Positions 55,667 to 61,343 of a stretch of DNA of 64,000 nucleotides are shown piece after piece; within the stretch, counting starts at the first letter, position 1; every line of letters begins with the position of its first letter. The translations under genes and the position numbers were made by a program. The notes below the pieces were generated by a model. That model searched no databases, had not been told where the DNA came from, and saw only the letters and a list, made by a program, of their open reading frames with translations. This DNA is from Citrifermentans bremense R1 (GTDB lineage: Bacteria > Desulfobacterota > Desulfuromonadia > Geobacterales > Geobacteraceae): the NCBI RefSeq assembly GCF_000426865.1, contig NZ_AUGE01000005.1, positions 310,001 through 374,000 on the forward strand, read 5' to 3'.

Positions 55667-56596
55667 CTATCGAAGCTTGTCCGGGTCTATACGCTCGGGC
55701 AGGTTTGGCTTGAACGGCACGACCTTGCGGTTGAACGTTACGGTAACGGTCTTTGCCTTATCCATGGTGACGGTGCAGGTATTTTGCGTGGGTGGACAGG
55801 ACGACCCGTCACCGGACCAACCGGCAAAACTGCTGATGGCTTGCATCGGCACCTTGGTGGCTCTACCGCCTGGCAGCTTGACCGATTGAAGCACCGTTTG
55901 TGGCGCTGCCGCGGCGGCGGTGAGGACAACGGCTGATCCCGCCGGAAATTTCGCTGTCGCTGCGACTCTTGTTGAGATCCCTGCGGGACTGCTTGTCACA
56001 TTGCCCTTCCCGCTGCCTGAAAAGGACACGGTAAGAGACAGGCTCGGTGCTACCGCCTTCCCATCCCGTACCAGCCATACAAGTTCGAGGTTCGAATCCG
56101 GCCCAATGAGATAATTACTGCTTAGAGATCCGTCAAAAATCCAATGGTGGGAAGTCGTCCAGCCTGCGCTTAAATCGGTCCAAAAGGAGCCTGGCCAGAT
56201 CATGCTGAATGGCCCCTTGTTTTTCCAACCGCTTGTCTGTGTGTTCCCAAGTTGATAGTACAGATTATATAATTCTCCGCCTGTTGCATTCACAGTTAAA
56301 GCCCCTGAGGTATTCGCAGTGGGGCCATGAGGAAGGCGCCAGCCAGAATTGCCGTTAAAGGTAAAGGTCCTTGCCCAAGTATCTGCCTGAGCCCAGGTCA
56401 TCTGGCCGTTACGCCCGCCGAGACCATGGTGAAGGGTGTAATTGGAATCTTGCAGCCATGTGATGTCCTGATCACTGTCATAGATCATCCCCCCGCCTAG
56501 ATCGACTAGGGCTGCATTGACATCATTGGCCAGTGCAACTGTTGCAATAAAAAGAGCAGTAAAAATATTTCGCCTAAACGTTTTTTCGAGTTTCAC
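55667..56596 (-). CDS. Exported DUF1566-type protein with a C-terminal bacterial repeat domain
   Basis: A 309-aa exported protein. Signal peptide to about residue 28 (FTALFIATVALANDVNA). Residues about 30-170 follow the DUF1566/Lcl_C pattern (GGMIYDSDQDITWLQDSNYT, MTWAQADTWA, GWRLPHG, FWTDLSA). The C-terminal part is an InlB/'bacterial repeat'-like domain (FAGWSGDGSSCPP...CTVTMDKAKTVTVTFN). Such proteins are frequent and variable in Geobacter; the role is unknown, perhaps surface or appendage-associated. The second GTG (56596) is at better distance from GGAGG than the first. Confidence 0.65.
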   Translation of the reverse strand: MKLEKTFRRNIFTALFIATVALANDVNAALVDLGGGMIYDSDQDITWLQDSNYTLHHGLGGRNGQMTWAQADTWARTFTFNGNSGWRLPHGPTANTSGALTVNATGGELYNLYYQLGNTQTSGWKNKGPFSMIWPGSFWTDLSAGWTTSHHWIFDGSLSSNYLIGPDSNLELVWLVRDGKAVAPSLSLTVSFSGSGKGNVTSSPAGISTRVAATAKFPAGSAVVLTAAAAAPQTVLQSVKLPGGRATKVPMQAISSFAGWSGDGSSCPPTQNTCTVTMDKAKTVTVTFNRKVVPFKPNLPERIDPDKLR

Positions 56597-56679
56597 TGTC
56601 ACCCTCCTTTTAATTTTTTCAATCAGAAGTCAGAATCGGACGTCAGGCAACGATCTGCTGCAGGACCTTCCCCAATGTC

Positions 56680-56874
56680 TCAAGACATGTACGGCTTCTG
56701 GATTAAACCTGCTACATCCTTACCGATAAATTTCCGGGTCACCTCCTGCCTGTTGTAGCCGCTGGAGATGCCCCCCCTGACATCGGTACCGATCCGGCGC
56801 GGTTCGACGCCAGTAGATGACAGGATCAAAGAGAAGAGCAGGATGACGAGAAGAAAAAGCTTCGGCATTGACAT
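56680..56874 (-). CDS. Small exported hypothetical protein
   Basis: A 64-aa protein: hydrophobic N-terminal segment (MSMPKLFLLVILLFSLILSS) followed by a charged tail (VEPRRIGTDVRGGISSGYNR). It may be secreted or membrane-anchored. AGAGG precedes ATG 56874, and an ATG two codons in is equally possible. No family is recognised. It lies 77 bases upstream of the DUF1566-type gene on the same strand. Confidence 0.45.
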   Translation of the reverse strand: MSMPKLFLLVILLFSLILSSTGVEPRRIGTDVRGGISSGYNRQEVTRKFIGKDVAGLIQKPYMS

Positions 56875-57045
56875 GACCTCTGCAAAGCGAAAGTCGAAGC
56901 CTGCAGCGATATTATTGACAATGGTTATGAAGGAGAATAAATTGAAACGAATTTATGACAACAACTCTTTTTTGTCTTCTCACATAGCTTTTTCGAACCC
57001 CCTTCTGATTGGGATCTGCAGCAGTTCTATGACATGGAGGAACCC

Positions 57046-58170
57046 GTGGATACTTATTTCGCTCCGGCAAAGCGGGCAGACACTGACACCTTGAAGAAAG
57101 AAATAGCAACTGTCGCCTGCAACCCGATCATTCATGAATTGTTGAACAGCATAAGCGGGCTTATCGCAGTACTCGATGAGCACCGACAGGTGGTTGCGCT
57201 CAACGACTCCCTGCTTCGGGTGCTCGGGATCGAAGATCCGGGAGCAGTGCTGGGACTGCGCCCGGGCGAAGCGTTGGCTTGCGTCCATTGCAACGAAGAG
57301 CCGTCCGGATGCGGCACCACCAGGTACTGCTCTACCTGCGGCGCCGCCATCGCCATCACCGCGACCCTGGCTCACAACAAGCCTGAGGAGAGGGTATGCG
57401 CAGTCACGGCGAACAGGGGGGGTGGATCAGCTGAGTTTTCACTATTGGTGAAGGCAAGCCCGCTAACGATCGAAGGAAGACAGTTCGTTCTGCTCTTCCT
57501 ACAGGATATAACACTTGAGGAACTGAGAGCCGCGCTGGAGAGAACCTTCTTCCACGACATGGGGAACATGTTGACCGGGCTTTTGGGAGTAAGCCGTTTG
57601 CTTGACGCCAAAGGCAACGACTCCATGCTGGTGAACGTGCTGCAACAGTCGGCCCAGAGGCTGTACAAGGAAATGGAAGTCCAGCGATGCCTTTTCAAGA
57701 ACGACATCAGCGAACTGCGGGTGGCGCGGGAGGAAACAACACCGCAGCAACTGCGGGATGAACTGAAGAACATGTTCGACAGCCATTCGGCAGCAATCGG
57801 AAAAACGCTCGATTTGACTGGGGAACTGCCTCAACTGTCCATCAGGACCGACGTCTCTCTGGCGCTGCGGGTGATGTGCAACATGGTGACGAACGGCTTG
57901 GAGGCAACGGATGCGTTCGGCAAGGTCAAGGCGTGGTTCGTGGAAAGCGCCGATGCTCTCACTTTCTGCGTCTGGAACGACACCTGTATTCCGGAGGAAG
58001 TTCGGTACAGGATCTTTCAGAGAAGCTTCACCACCAAGGAAGGAAACGGCAGGGGCATCGGCACCTATTCGATGAAGCTCATCGGCGAGAAACTTCTCGG
58101 CGGCAGGGTGACTTTTAACTCCTGCCAAGAGCAAGGAACTGTCTTCAGGTTCGCACTTCCGAAGGGATAG
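57046..58170 (+). CDS. Soluble histidine kinase with a Cys-rich PAS domain
   Basis: A 374-aa protein without TM segments. A PAS domain (about residues 30-165: SISGLIAVLDEHRQVVALND) carries a CX2CX6CX5CX2C cluster (CVHCNEEPSGCGTTRYC...) at about 79-98. Then comes a shortened dimerisation helix with FFHDMGNMLTG (candidate phospho-His) and an HATPase domain with N box NMVTNGLEA and G2 GRGIGTYSMKLIGE. The clear WDNG-type G1 box is replaced by WNDTCIP. GTG 57046 follows GGAGG by five bases; the upstream ATG overlaps that site. No response regulator is nearby. Confidence 0.75.
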   Translation: MDTYFAPAKRADTDTLKKEIATVACNPIIHELLNSISGLIAVLDEHRQVVALNDSLLRVLGIEDPGAVLGLRPGEALACVHCNEEPSGCGTTRYCSTCGAAIAITATLAHNKPEERVCAVTANRGGGSAEFSLLVKASPLTIEGRQFVLLFLQDITLEELRAALERTFFHDMGNMLTGLLGVSRLLDAKGNDSMLVNVLQQSAQRLYKEMEVQRCLFKNDISELRVAREETTPQQLRDELKNMFDSHSAAIGKTLDLTGELPQLSIRTDVSLALRVMCNMVTNGLEATDAFGKVKAWFVESADALTFCVWNDTCIPEEVRYRIFQRSFTTKEGNGRGIGTYSMKLIGEKLLGGRVTFNSCQEQGTVFRFALPKG

Positions 58171-58294
58171 TTCTGTTTGGCTTCATCCAGGATGCTTTGG
58201 AGCGACGGCGGTTGGGTAGCATTTCGATCTGGAACTGGTATAGTCGTATCTCATGCAACAAACGCATAGACTATAACGATAAGAGGAGACAGAC

Positions 58295-58849
58295 ATGAGC
58301 CAGTACCAGATAGCAATTATTGTAGGAAGCCTTCGCAAGGACTCGATCAACAGAAAGCTTGCCCAGGCGCTCATAAAGTTGGGGCCGAGCGAGTTCTCTT
58401 TCAAGCAACTGGAGATAGGCGACCTGCCGCTGTACAACCAGGACCAAGACGCAAACCAGGCTGCATCCGTCGTCCGGCTCAAAAACGAAGTCAGGGCCGC
58501 CTCGGGGGTCATCTTCGTCACCCCCGAATACAACCGCTCGATTCCGGGGGTTCTGAAGAATGCCCTCGACAACGCTTCGCGCCCGTATGGGGACAGCGCC
58601 TGGACCGGCAAACCCGCCGGGGTGTTGGGAGCGTCTATCGGGACCATCGGTACCGCGTTGGCGCAACAGCACCTGCGCAACTGCCTGGCCTACCTCGACG
58701 CACCCACGATGGGACAGCCAGAGGTGTTCATCCAGGTAAAGGAAGGCTTCTTCGACGAGGCGGGCAACATTACTAGCGCGGACACCGTTCGTTTCCTGCA
58801 GGGATGGATGGATCGATACGTGCTCTGGGTGAAACGCCACGCCGAATAG
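58295..58849 (+). CDS. NAD(P)H-dependent FMN reductase family protein
   Basis: A 184-aa flavodoxin-fold reductase (chromate/azo/quinone reductase group). The phosphate loop is GSLRKDSINRKLA (residues 11-23). TPEYNRSIPGVLKNALDNASRP is the family's conserved FMN-binding stretch, and GASIGTIGTALAQQHLR follows. It may reduce quinones, metals or flavin. AGAGGAG precedes ATG 58295. A terminator follows, so it is likely monocistronic. Confidence 0.88.
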   Translation: MSQYQIAIIVGSLRKDSINRKLAQALIKLGPSEFSFKQLEIGDLPLYNQDQDANQAASVVRLKNEVRAASGVIFVTPEYNRSIPGVLKNALDNASRPYGDSAWTGKPAGVLGASIGTIGTALAQQHLRNCLAYLDAPTMGQPEVFIQVKEGFFDEAGNITSADTVRFLQGWMDRYVLWVKRHAE

Positions 58850-58879
58850 GGATGGCGATCCTGGAGCACAAAGAAAAGA

Positions 58880-58908
58880 AGGGGCGGCACCTTGCGGTGC
58901 GCGCCCCT
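58880..58908 (+). terminator. Intrinsic terminator of the FMN reductase gene
   Basis: GGGGCG-GCACC / GGTGCGCGCCCC stem with one bulge, then TTTTCG; 30 bases past the stop. Confidence 0.8.
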
Positions 58909-59071
58909 TTTCGCGTGCAAGGGATGGATCAGTTGGAACCGGACACGAGCCCGAATTGCTCAAGTCGCTACATGCTGAACGCCTCGGGAATCAGGAGAGC
59001 ATAAAATAGAGTTTGCTGGAAGCGGAAAGAGCTGGAAATGGCGCCGGCCGCAGGCGCCGGCACGGGACTAA

Positions 59072-59812
59072 TCAGACGACACGCCTGGCGCCTAGATAGC
59101 GAGGACGATAGTAGCTGCTGTTCATGTCCGAAATGGTAACCTCCCCCTTCCCCGACGAGGCATGGATCATCTTGCCGTCCCCGAGATAGATCCCGACATG
59201 TGAGGGATAGGAGGCGTAGGTCTGGAAAAAGACCAGGTCACCCTTGCGCAGGTCACCCTCGGCGACGTCGACGCCGACGTTGATCTGCTCCCGGGCGGTC
59301 CGGGGAAGATCGACCTGGTGCTCGCGGTAGACATGCTGCACGAAGCTGGAACAGTCGATACCCGCAGCTCCTTCCCCGCCGAAGCGATAGGGGATGCCGA
59401 GGTACTGCGCCGCGGTCGCGCCGATGGAGTCAAGTTCGTCCCCGGCCGCGGACATGGAGGCCTTGGGCGGCGTCTCTACGGGTGCGGCAAAAGGGGCCGC
59501 AGCGGCACATGCCTGTCCGCGGGAGAACTCCTTGGCTCCGCGCAGATTCGCCAGAAAGTTTTCCACCGCCCGGGTTCCGGCCCTGGGGGATTCGGCAGCA
59601 TCCCCCGACAAAGAGAGAGAGCTTTGCATCATCTCGATGCGGAGCAGTTCGGCCGCGGCCTGTGGCGCCGCCACCGTGTTCCCCTCGCGAGGCCCGTCTA
59701 TCGCATCGAGCAGGGCGTCGAATGAGGATCTCCCGCTGCCCCGCTTGGTGGCGCTGCGTGTCGCTGAAGCTGTAGCGGGCGTTATTGCCCCCTGCAAAGG
59801 CTGAATGCTCAT
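59072..59812 (-). CDS. NlpC/P60-family peptidase
   Basis: A 246-aa protein. The C-terminal ~120 residues are an NlpC/P60 cysteine peptidase: nucleophile in GIDCSSFVQHVY (about residue 150), His in PSHVGIYLGDG and third residue in MIHASS. It would cut peptide stems of peptidoglycan. The N-terminal ~120 residues are low-complexity, with IEMMQSSLSLSGD and no signal peptide, so export may be by a non-Sec route. N-termini like this occur on flagellum-linked hydrolases; the flagellar link is a guess. Confidence 0.82.
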   Translation of the reverse strand: MSIQPLQGAITPATASATRSATKRGSGRSSFDALLDAIDGPREGNTVAAPQAAAELLRIEMMQSSLSLSGDAAESPRAGTRAVENFLANLRGAKEFSRGQACAAAAPFAAPVETPPKASMSAAGDELDSIGATAAQYLGIPYRFGGEGAAGIDCSSFVQHVYREHQVDLPRTAREQINVGVDVAEGDLRKGDLVFFQTYASYPSHVGIYLGDGKMIHASSGKGEVTISDMNSSYYRPRYLGARRVV

Positions 59813-60172
59813 CGCGTCTTTCCTATGGCACCTGTGGTGCTACCTACCTCACTTCCACCCTTTGGTGGTGGTGATTTTGACAAAATGTCAACGGACCGTC
59901 ACCGTGCCGTTAGCTAAGTAGCTGAAACGGCATCTGCCGGCCTGACTGGTGCTGGCTGAGTTACTCCACAACAGCAGTTTGCAAAAGGGTAGCCAAACAA
60001 CAGGAGCACGATGCAAAAAGGGGAATTTAAGAGAGAAAAGAAGGGCCGGTGCAGTTGCGGAAGACGATGGCACCGGCCCTTTTCTACTGAAGGGGAGACA
60101 ACGCCGCAGAAGGCGCCGTTCGCAGGTGATCAAAGGACGAATTATGATGCAGGGAGCAAGTTGCAGCCGGTT
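59813..60172. other. Intergenic region upstream of the NlpC/P60 gene
   Basis: A 360-base spacer without a gene. Just before the peptidase ATG two small hairpins follow each other on the minus strand (CCACC/GGTGG and GCACC/GGTGC) with GTAGGTAGC between them. Further right is a GCCGTTAGCTAAGTAGC-type stem region (about 59907-59932) and then a terminator (60041-60081). It probably holds the peptidase promoter and a structured leader; no known RNA family is recognised. Confidence 0.4.
60041..60081 (-). terminator. Intrinsic terminator of the small Cys-pair gene
   Basis: A perfect 12-bp stem AAGGGCCGGTGC / GCACCGGCCCTT with a 17-base loop and T-runs on both sides. It lies 90 bases beyond the stop at 60173. 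Confidence 0.82.
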
Positions 60173-60382
60173 CTAATCGCCGAAGGCTTCGCTGTCGTAC
60201 ACCTCGGGGGTCTCCCGCGAGGTCTTCACAACGGTCCCTTGGTAAAGAATATACTGTCTGTGGCAGGCACAGGTATAAGCCAGCTTCACACTCCAGTGGG
60301 CCTGTACATAGTTAGGATAATCATTACGCAGGCCGCATTCACAGGTGAATCCGCTTTCGTCATGCTCGATGTTCGTCCCCAT
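60173..60382 (-). CDS. Small zinc-ribbon-like protein
   Basis: A 69-aa acidic protein with two Cys pairs, FTCECGLRN (about residue 13) and YTCACHRQYILYQG (about 36), spaced to bind one metal ion. ATG 60382 lies five bases after AGGAGG and excludes a longer extension with no coding character. No family name is recognised. It is monocistronic with its own terminator. Confidence 0.65.
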   Translation of the reverse strand: MGTNIEHDESGFTCECGLRNDYPNYVQAHWSVKLAYTCACHRQYILYQGTVVKTSRETPEVYDSEAFGD

Positions 60383-60661
60383 GACATCCTCCTGCCGCCC
60401 TAACGCGCCAAAGAGTAAAAGAAACCTTGCGTATGGGCGGGTTGCCGACAGAGCCCCTATGCATTCAATTACTACGGCGCCCACTCCTATGACTCGTCTG
60501 TCATCTCTATCTTACAATGAAAACACTTTACGATTCTATGCAGCATCCCCTGAATGTCAAACTCGCCTGAAACTTCCCAGCGCGGCGCCGATAGTAACGT
60601 GAGCATTGGCCTGATGCCCTATGTGTAAAGGATTTTAGATCAGATAGGAAATGGCTTTTGC

Positions 60662-60874
60662 CTAGGCCTGGTTCCTCTTGAAAAGGAAATCACTCCATCT
60701 CTCGCCGGACCTGGTAAGCGGTTGCTGCGCCTTGCGTATAGGATCGCGCCCGATCTGAACCCACCCCGAAGATCTTAGAAAAGCGACAATCTTCTTTTCC
60801 CGGATCAGGTAGTCAAGCATATATGACGGCACGTTCTTTTCTTCGCCGTTTTTGAAAATAACCGGAATTCCCAT
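60662..60874 (-). CDS. Small conserved hypothetical protein
   Basis: A 70-aa protein starting MGIPVIFKNGEEKNVPSYML with a basic C-terminal half (FLRSSGWVQIGRDPIRKAQQ). AGAGGTGAG precedes the ATG. Short proteins with this IFKNG...LDYLI...SSGWV pattern occur in Geobacter genomes as I remember them, without known function. 60383-60661 between it and the previous gene shows nothing. Confidence 0.6.
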   Translation of the reverse strand: MGIPVIFKNGEEKNVPSYMLDYLIREKKIVAFLRSSGWVQIGRDPIRKAQQPLTRSGERWSDFLFKRNQA

Positions 60875-61343
60875 CTAAACTCACCTCTTGTCTGCTCCTT
60901 TCCAGTATAGACTCACCTCCGTTTCAAAACTCATGCCCAGCCATCAAGCCGATTCTAGCCTAGCTTCGCTCTTAGCTCAAGACAATATTGGCCAAGACCA
61001 TACGAGCCATCGGCAGCAGCGATTTAACCAGCCAAACCATCCTGCGTCCCCCTCCACCGTCGCTTCGCACACCGAAAAGCACCTCATTTTACACATTAAG
61101 AATAACCAAAAATCTAAGTTACCACCCTTGCCATTTCATGAATAACTGTTAAGTTACTGTACCGTGTTTGAAATGTCTAATAAAAACAGGAGGTGGTCAC
61201 ATGATTGACGTGAAGTACGATAGCTCATAAAGCATCCCCTCCCCAAGCCCCCCCTGAAGCAGCGCTCGCTACGGCTCTCTTTTCCCAGTTCAGCAGCAGC
61301 CTTAATGGCAACACAGGCATCTGACCAGAGACAAGGAGGATTT
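60875..61343. promoter_or_regulatory. Upstream region of the OmcA/MtrC-type cytochrome gene
   Basis: A 469-base region. 60875-61150 is AT-richer and likely holds divergent promoters; an 85-codon open frame there lacks a good ribosome site and is not called. A 9-codon open frame with a strong ribosome site follows at 61201-61230. The rest, 61231-61343, is C-rich and then leads to AAGGAGG before the cytochrome ATG. GEMM riboswitch segments were not found. Confidence 0.45.
61201..61230 (+). CDS. Possible 9-residue leader peptide
   Basis: ATG at 61201 encodes MIDVKYDSS and a TAA. It sits 7 bases after AGGAGG, as good a site as any gene here. It lies 113 bases before the cytochrome start. It could couple translation to expression of that gene, or be chance. 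The peptide has no run of any single amino acid to suggest classical attenuation. Confidence 0.3.
   Translation: MIDVKYDSS

Noticed and set aside
59813-59880. GTAGGTAGC resembling the 3' part of a GEMM (cyclic dinucleotide) riboswitch
   Set aside because: The conserved GCAAACC and GACGCAAAGCC segments of the family are missing and the stems differ.
60888-61145. 85-codon plus-strand open frame before the decaheme cytochrome
   Set aside because: Ser/His/Gln-rich sequence, no good ribosome site and no recognisable domain; it covers likely promoter DNA.
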